Under the pieces are notes generated by a model, which did no database searches, was not told the origin of the DNA, and saw nothing but the letters and a program-made list of their open reading frames with translations. From Papaver somniferum (Eukaryota > Streptophyta > Magnoliopsida > Ranunculales > Papaveraceae), in NCBI RefSeq assembly GCF_003573695.1, contig NC_039363.1, forward strand, positions 159,490,406-159,554,405: a DNA stretch of 64,000 nt, in the 5' to 3' direction. Shown here in pieces: positions 32,652 to 42,574 of this stretch. Within the stretch, counting starts at the first letter, position 1. Every line of letters begins with the position of its first letter. A program made the position numbers and the translations under genes.

Positions 32652-33017
32652 GGAATCTCTTTTTCATTGGATGTTTCGCATGTACGTTAACGAAGTTTTG
32701 ATCTGCAACAATAGGATGTTTTTAGGTCTGATGTTTTGTAATCCCCGAATTATATATACATGATTTTAGGTTCCAACTTGTACTGGATGTTACAGTTGTC
32801 TGGTATTCTTATTAATGGCTTTGCGTGAAAGTGGTACTCATGGGTACAGAAAGTGGAGATTTCTGAATCTGCATCACAGTGTTTTGGGTCAAAAACTTGT
32901 ACACCATCAAATCTATATTCCAACCGAGTTTTCATACAGAAGTAGGGAGGAAGACCAGTAATAAAGAAACCAAAACTGAGCTAACTAAGACTTCTATGTA
33001 GCTATGTTCCACCATAG

Positions 33018-33191
33018 AAGTGCAACATCATCCCAACACCAACTCTAGTGAAGTGCGACATCATCCCACACCAACTGTTACTCAGAGATATGATTCCGAG
33101 GGTTTCAGTAGATCCACCAACTCGAGTTAAGTGCAACATCATCCCACACCAACTGTTGCTCGAGAGATGATTCCGAGGGTTTCAGTAGATC
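33018..33191. repeat. Tandem repeat, about 78-bp unit
   Basis: AAGTGC(G/A)ACATCATCCCACACC followed by GATTCCGAGGGTTTCAGTAG occurs at 33051-33117 and 33129-33191, preceded by a partial third copy at 33018-33050. It lies 370 bp after the four-exon gene, possibly in its 3' flank. Confidence 0.85.
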
Positions 33192-34459
33192 AAAATGATA
33201 TTGGCAGTTCATAACAATAGCTGCAAGGTTTCCTTTTCGAGAGCAGCTTCAGCTACCTTCTTGTTTCCTGGAAAGGCTTGGTGAGAAATATCAACAAGGG
33301 CCTTGTAGCTGTCAGGTTCAAGCAATAGAAGTTTCAGTTACCTCTTGTCATGTTATGTTTCTCTTTCCTTTTGTTTCTTCATTGTACAGGACTTGGTAGT
33401 ATTCTCCGCTTCTTAACAGGGTGTTAAGAAGAAAATCTACGATGTCTATGTATAGAAAGAAGTAGCTGCATGTTAATATACATACAATTAATGTTAAGAT
33501 GGACTACCTAACATTTCTCTGACCTCACCCAGAGAAACTACCCTTTCATTTTGCAATGCTTTATTCTCTATCCATTTATGAAGAGGCAAACCTAAAGTCA
33601 AACAACACAAATATTAAACCACAAATCGAAGAAATTGGGAATCCAATCCGCCTGGCTAAACAACTTGCATAACGTTTCAGATCAACCAAACACAAACAAA
33701 GAACTATACATGGCTTCTGAACACACATTCCAATAAATTTTAGACTGCACCTTAGTTCAGATTTTACTAAGAAACAGACCTTTTTCTTTCTATCATGTTA
33801 AACAACAGATGATCCCTCAGGCAAATTCCTTGAGCCCTCGAAACTAAACAGCAATATATACGTTAATAAATATATTTGATTACCCATGACTTCTACCCTT
33901 CCCCTTTGTTTTAAAGCACTTCTATTTGTAGGCCTACAACTACAAAACTAAACAGCCTAATATGCACCATAACACACTAAGACCACAACCATAACACAAT
34001 AACCGCAAGTTACCCAACCACTGATGCTGATTGATCAAATAAATTACTGAAATAAGAAAAGTAAATCATATTTAACTGGTTAAACTCAGATAGAGTATGT
34101 ATGCTTCAGATTTTATTGCAGTACAAACTAGTATACTTTGAGAAATAATTGAAACTAAAAGAAACAGAAAAGACAAAATGAAAAAACAAAACAAAAACAC
34201 AGTTTATGACCTATCCTGAACAAACAGTAAGTTTTTGCTTTCATAGTATATGCATATCATTTTTATGGATGAAGGGCAACACATGAAGTAATCTTGGGAA
34301 ATTATGATTGGAAATAATTTTATAAGTTGAACTAAGGTAAAAGCTAAAAGAAGAAGCAACTAGAAGAAGCCAGTAAGAAAGCCTAATCTCGAGAGTACAT
34401 TGACTGATATTATGACACTCAAGCATTTCATGCTCAAAGAAACAACTCGTCTGAAATGC
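33192..34459. other. Intergenic, no supported gene
   Basis: AT-rich between convergent genes. No protein-like frame on either strand. Confidence 0.5.
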
Positions 34460-36663
34460 TTAATTCCGGGGTTTGAATGTTGCAATGTCCTTTATCTTTT
34501 GTAACAGCAAGGAACGTCTGGGTTCCACTGCTTCTCTCCATTTCTGTCTCAACAATTGAAATTCCGGTAGGACATCAAATCCATTATATAGCTCTTGTGT
34601 CGGAACAATTGAAAGTTGCTTCCAGTGTGAGTCAATGTTCAACAGAGGGATAGCCTTACCCTGAGGAACATATTTTACCAATTCATGTGCACAAGGAAGT
34701 CCGTGTGTAGAGTGGAGGAAACAGCTGCACGAGGACTCTTCGTTGCCAAGATTTTCTGCACGATGAATTTCAAACAATACAAGCTCCAAAGCCTTATGAG
34801 ATACATGGTTCCTCAACTCCTCCAAAGCAGGTGACAAATGTTCTTGATTCAATGTGGTCAGACTTAGCTCGAAAGAGAATTTAATTTGAGCAATTTCATC
34901 TTTTATCATGTTGTGCATTGCTTTCCAACAAGTACTATAACTGTCTACAGCAGAAACTAGATACTTCCTAAGGTTTTCATGCTCTTTGTCAGCCTTTGTC
35001 GTAGTGTTGCCGAAGTGTTTGATCTTATTTGTCCACGCCAAAGCAAATTTTTCTTTCTGTATCAGCCATGTATCACGCAAGTATACGATGCATGATGGGT
35101 ATTTTGGTGCCCATTTTGTTGCAAAATCAGCATAAGCATCGCCATATTCATCCATCGTCTCAGCTTGCCAAACATGATTCCAATCAGTGTGAAACTGTTC
35201 CCACTCATCATTATCTTCAAAAGCCTTCTCACAGTTGGCCTGCACCTGCTGATTTAAGTGCCACGTGCAAAGCAGCCTACTTGATCTCGGAAATACAATA
35301 TCAATTGCATTTACCAATGCACTCTCTCTATCTGTGACCAATAAGGATGGCAATGTATTTGGCATATACATCCATTTCAACTGCGTCAAAGCCCAAATAT
35401 AATGTTGTTCTGTGTCCGCCTCCATAAAGGCAAATGCAACTGTGAAGAGTTTCCCTGTTGAAGAAATGCCTACAATATGAATGAGCGGCATCTTAAATCT
35501 ATTAGTCTTGCATGTGGAATCGACCATTAAAACCGATGGGAAACATTTGGCCAATAACATCGATTCTGGATGAGCCCAGAATATATCTCTTACCTCGTTT
35601 GTTTCTTCATTACTTCTATGCTTTTCTACATAATGGTATCGAGCCAATAATTCCATCACTTGTTGCATTGCAGACTTACCTTCAACCTGACTCTTCCGAT
35701 GTTTGGACTTCACATTGTATATTGTTTTCAAAGTCGAATAATTTTCTTTGCTCTTCTCTTTAAGTGCTATAAGTACCTGTTGTGGTGGAACACCAGTTGC
35801 TGTCAAATGAAGTACTAATTGCTTCTCTTCCTCTTTCAACCTACCAGCATATGCATGCCCAGTCAGTGTGTCTGATAACTCGTGATTATGACGTCCACAC
35901 ACTGCACGAAGAGTCCACTTATTTCCTTCTACCCAATCGCATTTCAATTGAAAAGGACAACCACACTTTCTAGTTCTGCTCTTTCTTTTCCTTGGCTCAG
36001 GAGGTTTGGGTTGTAAACTCTTTTTCTTATGGTCCGTATACCAACCACTTCTTTCACATCCAAGTGTAATTCTTGACCCCTTTCCTTTTAGTGTTTTCTT
36101 CGAGTGTGAGATCACAAGTACCGTGTTGTTCTTCTTCCCGACCTCTTGACACCACTCTATAATGGCTTCGCGTGAGTCAAACACCTACACACTGCAAAAT
36201 GTTAGTGACCTAACTTTTATGTCAGTATGTCAGGGACGAATGTGTATGTAAATATCTCATAAGAAGTTAGTTGGCAAGATCAGTACCTGATCGGTGACAA
36301 AAAAAGGTGTCAAATCAACAGTTACCGGTTGGGAATATGTTTCAGTTATTGATGTCGTCTCTACTAGTTGCGGACCATCAACTCCTGGATCCACATCTAG
36401 TTGTGGACTACCAACACTTGGAATTATCTCCATACATGGACTACTGTTAATCGGTCCATCCACCATCTTCCTTCCAACCACATGTATAAGTAAGTATCGA
36501 AGTAATATGACTGCAAATTTTTAACACTATAATAAGCATATGAGCCAAAATTCACCTGAGTTGCTGTTGATTCCAAGTGCCTGCCAGAATCAAAGGAGCC
36601 CTCAGGAGAAGAATCGACCTCCATAATTTCTCTCCCAAAATTTACATCCACCATGCTCAGCAC
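34460..36663 (-). CDS. FAR1/MULE-transposase-like protein with SWIM zinc finger
   Basis: The main exon, 36184-34460, is open for 574 codons. An AG acceptor at 36185 joins it in phase to an exon ending at the CAG/GTACTG donor at 36287 (VDLTPFFVTDQ + VFDSREA). That exon reaches back to about 36466 (KMVDGPINSS), where an ATG is the likeliest start; a further upstream segment (36663-36556, MEVDSSPEGSFDSGRHLEST, ending CAG/GTGAAT) may be an extra 5' exon or UTR. Domains in the main exon: FAR1-type DNA-binding region about 1-105 (LGCERSGWY, KCGCPFQLKC, CGRHNHEL); MULE DDE core with VLMVDSTCK near 223, TDRESAL near 283, CTWHL near 303; SWIM finger CSCFLHSTHGLPCAH near 488. All key residues look present and no stop interrupts it. 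It could be a host FAR1-related regulator or a Mutator-like transposase; no terminal inverted repeats were seen around it. Confidence 0.8.
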
Positions 36664-37368
36664 CTAAAATAGGTGGTGCTGGTGAGGACTTAGTCTGCTA
36701 GTATATGTGAGCTAAAAGCCTAAAACGTTATTGTTTCTCTTAGTTGGGGAAAACAAGAAGTAATTTTAGGATACACCTTGTCCCATTCCCCCAAACTGCC
36801 AATCTCAATAGATAAATAAAGAGTATAATGTTCCTGGAAAAAAGAAAAACCCATGGGTTCACGAAATGTTAGGGTTCCAATATCCAATTCTACGAATCAT
36901 TTCGAAAGAAGGAAATCCTTACCCTAGAATTATGAATGGAGGCGACAACATAAATCTAAAGCAACAAAAGATGAAATCTTTTCAAAAATAACTGAATTTC
37001 ATTCTTACAATATGGAGATTAGTTTAAATCAAACTCACCTGGGGTTACTTGTTTGTAAATATGATCGACTCTCTTCCGTTTCCTCTAGCACCGGCCTCAC
37101 CAATATTTTTAGCTTTTTTATTTATTTTAAGGGTAAAAAAGGACTTGGTCCAACATGGGAAGGGTTTCTAGACTCTAGTAGCATCACGGCGTTTAGGCCC
37201 GTTCCGAGGCTAACCCACACATATGCCATGTCCGGTGGTCTGGCAAACTTTCCACGTCATTATGGTATGTTAAGCGATAGAGTTTTTTTTGTCATGTACC
37301 GTGTATTGGAGTCCCCATATCAGTTGTTAGTAGTACTAGATTTGTACACGTTTTTCCTTTCTATTTGG
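36664..37368. other. 5' flank of the FAR1-like gene
   Basis: No coding frame with protein character. The minus-strand promoter of the FAR1-like gene should lie here. Confidence 0.4.
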
Positions 37369-37511
37369 TGTGCGCGGGACTTCGCTCCGCCTCGTGGAGA
37401 TGCACTTTTAATTTGTTGTGTGCGAGGCTTCGTCCCGTCCCGTGGAAATGCATTTTTGATTTGATGTGCGCGAGACTTCGCCCCACCCCGTGACGATGCA
37501 TTTTTAATTTG
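37369..37511. repeat. GC-rich minisatellite, three units of about 48 bp
   Basis: TGTGCGCG(G/A)GACTTCGC-type units start near 37369, 37419 and 37465; each reads on to CGTGGAGATGCA(C/T)TTTTAATTTG. GC content is far above that of the flanks. The ORF at 37012-37464 simply runs through it. Confidence 0.85.
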
Positions 37512-37639
37512 GAGTGGCAGAGCTAATACATTAAATAGGTGGAGAAAAGATAGGAAATATGTATGAATTTTTATTTATCTTAGCAAAAAATATTTGTGAA
37601 ATATTTGAGTTTTTTTCTTTGTACTTGACTTCTGAGTTG

Positions 37640-37770
37640 ATTTTAGACTTCCAAAAAATTCCAAACACGGTAGGTTAGGTTTTCCTTTTGAAACTCTAAT
37701 TTTTAGACTAATCATATGTTGCCAAGTGTCCTCGCCAAAATTATCGTTTCACAAAAACCACAAATTTAGG
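37640..37770 (+). repeat. Dispersed direct repeat, left copy
   Basis: TTCCAAACACGGTAGGTTA... through CCAAGTGTCCTCGCCAAAAT and CGTTTCACAAAA aligns with 38607-38738 in the same orientation about 970 bp to the right. It could be the ends of a decayed short element. Confidence 0.6.
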
Positions 37771-38133
37771 GGTTTTTTCTTCACATTTTTGTTTCATAAT
37801 CATAAACCACAAATTTCTTTCTCCGTTCTTCTATAGATTTTGTTCGTTTTCAATCTATTATTTATCTATCTATCTAGTATTTTACAGGTATATTCCGGTT
37901 ATCAATGCAAATCATGCCATTGGTTTGAAAAAAATTGCCTTTTGACCATATTGCTAAGCAAAAATATTTGATCCCTAGACTACTATAAATTCTGGTCCGT
38001 CTTATATACGGGTGGCATGACGACTTGCCAAAGTAGGTAGATCAATCATAACCAAATAATTTCTTGATGAGATACTTTAGCTACATTGTGGAAGGCTAAG
38101 CCATAATGACTGTAAACTCACATGAACAGTCAG

Positions 38134-38271
38134 ATGATTAGATCATGAGTTCAATTCTTGATGAGTTTGATGGAGATTTTTAATTAGAATTCTAATGGGA
38201 AGTGATGAGATCATGAGTTCAATTCTTGATGAGTTTGATGGAGATTTTTATTAGAATCCTAATGGGAAGTG
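38134..38271. repeat. Tandem duplication, 68-bp unit
   Basis: GATCATGAGTTCAATTCTTG starts at 38141 and 38209; the units continue through GATGGAGATTTTTA and end CTAATGGGAAGTG. Nearly identical, so recent. Confidence 0.9.
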
Positions 38272-38606
38272 TTTACCTTTCTTTGATATTTTAAGGCTTG
38301 ATACAAAGATCACGATAGCATTATAAGCTCGTGCTTTTTTTTTCAGTGTTAACCATCTCCGCTCATAACTTTCATACACCATGCATCATTAATGCGATCA
38401 AACTCTTATCCATGGCATGGGTTGCTCGAAATTATGCGCATGTTTTTTCATCAGTTACGGACCTGTACACCCACTATTCCATAAGCATATATTGGGTAGG
38501 TTAAAAATAAGAGTTTATTCTACACTTTCCCGTTAAGAGGTTTTGGATTCCTAATGTAATTTTGAGTCCAAATATGGTAGGTTTAGGACTTCCGATTTGA
38601 ATTGGG

Positions 38607-38738
38607 ACCTTTATAGAATACCAAACACTGTAACTTACATGTTTTTTTTATTCCTTTTAGGTTTGTATTTTTATCAAACCAATTATGCATTTCCAAGTGT
38701 CCTTACCAAAACGTTCGTTTCACAAAACTCAAAAAAAG
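38607..38738 (+). repeat. Dispersed direct repeat, right copy
   Basis: Partner of 37640-37770 (ACCAAACACTGTAA ... CCAAGTGTCCTTACCAAAAC ... CGTTTCACAAAA). Confidence 0.6.
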
Positions 38739-39862
38739 ACCTATTTCGGCCAATAAGAAGCGAGGGTTTCCTCACCGTTCAATGTGGGAGTTTTCTTTGT
38801 CTAGGCCTTTAAATCTTTAGATTTATCCTAATGATAAATGTTCTTATCAGTTGTAATGGTGGGATAGGATGTGACCACGTTGGCTCTAACCATTGGATGT
38901 AGGGATGGAAACCTAGCTTTATAATGCCAGAGTTTGTAATGAAAATGGTATCAAATTACTAATTTGATAGAACTTTGTTCTTCAGGATGTGTTCATTTGA
39001 ACCAGAGAGGCTTGATTCTCACGAATCAATAGAGGTTATCCTCAAATCTATCCACCCAATCTTTCCATCGTACTCAGGTACACGACAATTGATATCTAGA
39101 GACGTTTAAATTCTGATGGTTTCTTCAATGGAGGTTGCAGATTTGCACGAGTCTTATCCAATGAAATTCGCTGAATTGTTATCACAGAACATTTATGGCT
39201 TGGGAAGACTTGTAGATATAGTAGCAGAGAAGATGGATGATGAACTTCATCGACCTCCTAATGTGATAGCAGCTGGATAGATTCACTGCTTATCAAGAGA
39301 AATAAAGGAAATACTGGTGAATGGAGCGTAAACTATGTGCTCAAAATTCAAATGAAAGTCTTGAATTAATCCAGTTGGTGGTTAAAAAATTGAAAATGAT
39401 GAAGACATATATCGCTGACAATACCGTATTAACCCCTATTAAAGAAGATTTAGAAAGAGATGTTACTCAGAGTTCTTCATTTCCATCGAATGGTGAAGAA
39501 GACGATGATTGTCTCAATTTCGAATTCCTCATTCCCTAGTTTTTCTTTGATGGAGAGGAAAATTTGCCTGATGAGTTGAATTTTCAATCTAATGAAATTG
39601 TGAGTTCTGAGGTTAATTGTGAGAAACCCTGAATGCTCCAAGAAATTGGTCATTAGTCACAGTAAAATAATTGGTAAGAATTGTTTTACCCATCTCTCTG
39701 ATTATAGTCGATTGTTATTTGATCGTGGTAACCATGTAGTTATACCACCGATTTTTTTTGGAAAATTGATTCTTCGATTGATTTTTAGCCCTGGGTTTAC
39801 GGATTCAATAATTCCCTTGCTTGTTAATGATGCTGAAATTCATGTTGATGGGGAGATGTTTG

Positions 39863-39865
39863 TTA
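39863..39865. repeat. TTA target-site duplication (left)
   Basis: TTA directly before GGCCTATTC; repeated at 41560-41562. A 3-bp TWA duplication is the PIF/Harbinger signature. Confidence 0.9.
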
Positions 39866-40253
39866 GGCCTATTCTTATGCACATGCCAAAATATGATATT
39901 TGGCATATATGCACCCACTATCGGTATGCCAAACTGCCAAACTGCCAAACCTATATGCATATATGTTAGAAATAACATATAGGCATACGCGATGGAGTTT
40001 CCAGCAAGCAATAGAGTTTTGATCGCTAGATGGTCATAATATCGCTCGCTGGTCATTCCAGCGCCAGCGCTGGTCATTAGATAGCTCGCTGACTTGATCA
40101 TCGCTCAGAAGTTCCTCATCCAGCGACTACCATTTTTCCCCTCTATAAATACCTAATTCCAATCTCATTTCAACCCACATCATAATTTCTAAATCTCTTT
40201 AGAATTTCTCAATCTCTAACTCTTTTCATCACTCTTCCAATTCCTCAGAGAGC

Positions 40254-40583
40254 ATGGCTGATAATGTGAACATGGATGAGTTCGTAGCAAATGAACATGC
40301 TGCCGAAAATCAAAGAGTTGTTAATCTTGCCAATGTGCAAAGTGAAATTAGGAGAATTCAAATTAGGAGAAGGCAATTTAGGAGGCGAAAACCGAAATTC
40401 ACTACTGTCGAAGATGAATGTATTTGCAAGAATTATATTTCTGTTGCTGAGACTTTATTCGTAGATGTATTACATCCCCAAACATTTTGGCAAAGGATTT
40501 TGGGGAAATTTCAAGAACAAACAATGAACCCCAACAATCGTGATGTTACAGCGCTTCTCTACAATCAATCAAGAAGGTATTAG
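40254..40583 (+). CDS. Harbinger ORF1 (Myb/trihelix-like) remnant
   Basis: 109 codons from an ATG that follows a plausible leader. It contains KFTTVEDECICKNYISVAE and TFWQRILGKFQEQ, matching the SANT/Myb-like ORF1 protein of PIF/Harbinger elements, which binds the element and carries the transposase into the nucleus. The frame is lost after LLYNQSRRY; the expected later block persists in another frame at about 40690-40740 (FEFGSCFEIL). Truncated and probably non-functional. Confidence 0.75.
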   Translation: MADNVNMDEFVANEHAAENQRVVNLANVQSEIRRIQIRRRQFRRRKPKFTTVEDECICKNYISVAETLFVDVLHPQTFWQRILGKFQEQTMNPNNRDVTALLYNQSRRY

Positions 40584-40918
40584 GTATATTATTTTACTTC
40601 GGCAAGAATGTCGAAACATGAGGAGTGGTGAAAGCATGATGGAACTTCAACAACGGTGTTGTCCGGAATGTCGTCGCACCTACGAAAAAGACTTCGAATT
40701 TGGAAGTTGTTTCGAGATTTTAAGATACTTTCCCAAATATGTCCAATATTTATGTTTTAGTTTCTTAATTGTCCACTTAGTCTAATTCCTAAGTTTTAAT
40801 ATTTGTTTAACTGTATCTCTAATTAAAATTTAAGATTAGATTAAGAATAAAATTAAGCTTAATTTTCCGCAATACGCGTCAAATTTTCGAATTCAAACTT
40901 CGAATTAATCATTAATAG

Positions 40919-41256
40919 TTATTTTCCAAGACATAAAACTAGACAATAAAAATTTGGGACAATGTTCTTCATTTCACAAAACTTCCAATCAATGCGCTCA
41001 TGAACGGAGTCTCCTTTGTTTATCTTCTTCTTTGGATTCAAATTTGTTTTCCCTTGATTTTCCTTGCCTTGAACTTTTCTTTGTCTTTTCTTAGTTTTGG
41101 TTTTGACTTGGTTAATATCCAAAACTTGAAGACTTCTTTTCTTCGTACCTATTTCTTTATAACTATCACATATCTTCTTAACGGCACCTTCAAGCACTAC
41201 TCCAGAAAAATCAAGTTGCGTTGCCTAATCAAGTTGGGGTAATTGTGCCATTTGGA
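40919..41256 (-). pseudogene. Second, convergent ORF remnant of the Harbinger element
   Basis: From an ATG near 41256 the minus strand reads MAQLPQLD, a stop, then FSGVVLEGAVKKICDSYKEI and a Lys-rich run TKTKKRQRKVQGKEN. It is a charged, nuclear-protein-like fragment with one early stop. It may be the C-terminal part of ORF1 or a transposase tail; I could not tell. Confidence 0.35.
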
Positions 41257-41559
41257 GAAAACAGAACAAATAAATTAGATTGAGAAATAGAGAATAGATT
41301 GAGAAAAAGAGAAATTTTTATGTAAAAAATTTGGGTATGTTTTGAGTTTGAAAGTTACATATTTATAGCGATAAAGAACTATCCGTTGGCGCTAGAGTCA
41401 ATAACGTTGGCGTTAAATTCATTATCGCTAGCGTTTTTATGAATATCGCTTGCTAGAAAGTATATCGCTTAGTGATTTTCCCATAGTGGCGCAATTGGTT
41501 TGCCATGCCACCTGGTATGCCAAACCAGCTTTTTTTTGGCATGTGCATATGAATAGGCC

Positions 41560-41562
41560 TTA
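41560..41562. repeat. TTA target-site duplication (right)
   Basis: Matches 39863-39865. Confidence 0.9.
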
Positions 41563-42259
41563 AAATTCCAGATAGTAATATAATTACATTTTTGTTAGCA
41601 TGGATGGTTAATCATGGGTAGGCACATGAAAATCTTATTAAACTGCATGAGAGTGTAGCTTGTAATTTGGGCAGTGACAGATATGATTTTCTCTTGCAAC
41701 TTAAAAGGGGTAAGGAGAGTTACAATTAATAGTAGATGAATGTCTCTTAATTGTCAGAATTGTTCGCTGGATATACAATCACGGTAAGGTGTTAGATAAT
41801 GTTAAAGAATATTTTTCATTTTATTTTGTTGATGCTTATGAATTCTATGTTGATACAATTACTTCTTGGGTGACTGTTCTTATTGGGTCAATTTTGATGG
41901 ATGCATACAATGATGATTCTGTAAGTAAGCTAATTCTAGAGCTTGGGTGCTCGAATGTGTTTTTGTTTGTAGAAAATGGTGACAGTCATGAGGACTACAA
42001 GTGGTTTGAAAAAATGTTGCAGCAATCTAATGATTGTGGTTGTGCCTCTATTGTTTCTGGTACTAGCTGGGGTGGGAAACACTTATTGTTACAACTTAAG
42101 AGCAGGGTAGTGTGGAGTTTGAGTGGTGATGAAAGGAATACCCACTTTCCTACTGCTACAGAAGTTTTCTTGGTTAAGTTATTAAGGATAAAATCTGGTT
42201 GTATATATGAAACTCATGAGCTGCAGATTTGTTTGTACCCAGAAATATTTCAGGCATAA

Positions 42260-42569
42260 AACACAATCGATTTGGTGATGATGATGAAAATTATAGTTTT
42301 GCAGAAAACAAGTATAAAGATGAGATACACGAATTTTACGTGGTTCGGCAAGTTTTGCCTACATCCATGGATGAATCCCCGTACAAAGAGATATTTTATT
42401 GATGTATTAATTATAATGGTTTTCTAACCCCTGTTAGGGTTTTTTTGGTGAATTTTCGTGTATCAGGGCGTGTCCCCTTATGGTTATAATTCCCCTCTAT
42501 TTATGCATTTGAATATCTAGGTTAAACCCTAATTTCGAGATAACTTCATGTGGAAGTAATTTGGCCAGC
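42260..42569. other. LTR-like remnant left of the giant element
   Basis: Contains TTTTACGTGGTTCGGCAAG followed by CCTACATCCATGG, a motif common near the R/U5 part of plant copia LTRs, plus TAGGGTTTTTT and CTATTTATGCATTTG. It would continue at 53167 (target of the giant element). Boundaries not found. Confidence 0.3.
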
Positions 42570-42574
42570 AAGTC
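42570..42574. repeat. Target-site duplication AAGTC (left)
   Basis: Matches 53162-53166 exactly. Confidence 0.9.

Larger units (their letters stand above)
39866..41559 (+). mobile_element. PIF/Harbinger DNA transposon derivative
   Basis: 1,694 bp with terminal inverted repeats GGCCTATTCTTATGCACATG and the complement of GGCCTATTCATATGCACATG, one mismatch in 20, extended by GCCAAAA, and a TTA TSD. It carries a remnant of the Myb-like ORF1 on the plus strand and a Lys-rich minus-strand fragment at 41197-40919. No DDE transposase is visible, so it is non-autonomous. Both ends also share an inner GGTATGCCAAAC motif. Confidence 0.92.
39131..42259 (+). pseudogene. Decayed gene of unknown family, split by a Harbinger element
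   Basis: From an ATG near 39131 the plus strand has several protein-like pieces in order: MEVADLHESYPMKFAELLSQ (stop near 39278), MERKLCAQNSNESLELIQLV (39321-39539), VISHSKIIGKNCFTHLSDYS then LVNDAEIHVDGEMFV (39619-39862), and after the Harbinger element KIPDSNIITFLLAWMVNHG (41563-41622) and VKEYFSFYFVDAYEFYVDTI (41789-42259). Stops and frame changes break it in at least four places. The reading frame crosses the Harbinger insertion cleanly. No family was recognised; acidic and hydrophobic segments alternate and no catalytic motif is seen. Confidence 0.45.

Noticed and set aside
35029..35973. Plus-strand ORFs within the FAR1-like gene
   Set aside because: Antisense shadows of the MULE domain.
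34000..37000. Terminal inverted repeats of a Mutator element around the FAR1-like gene
   Set aside because: None found by eye on either side, though long diverged TIRs cannot be excluded.
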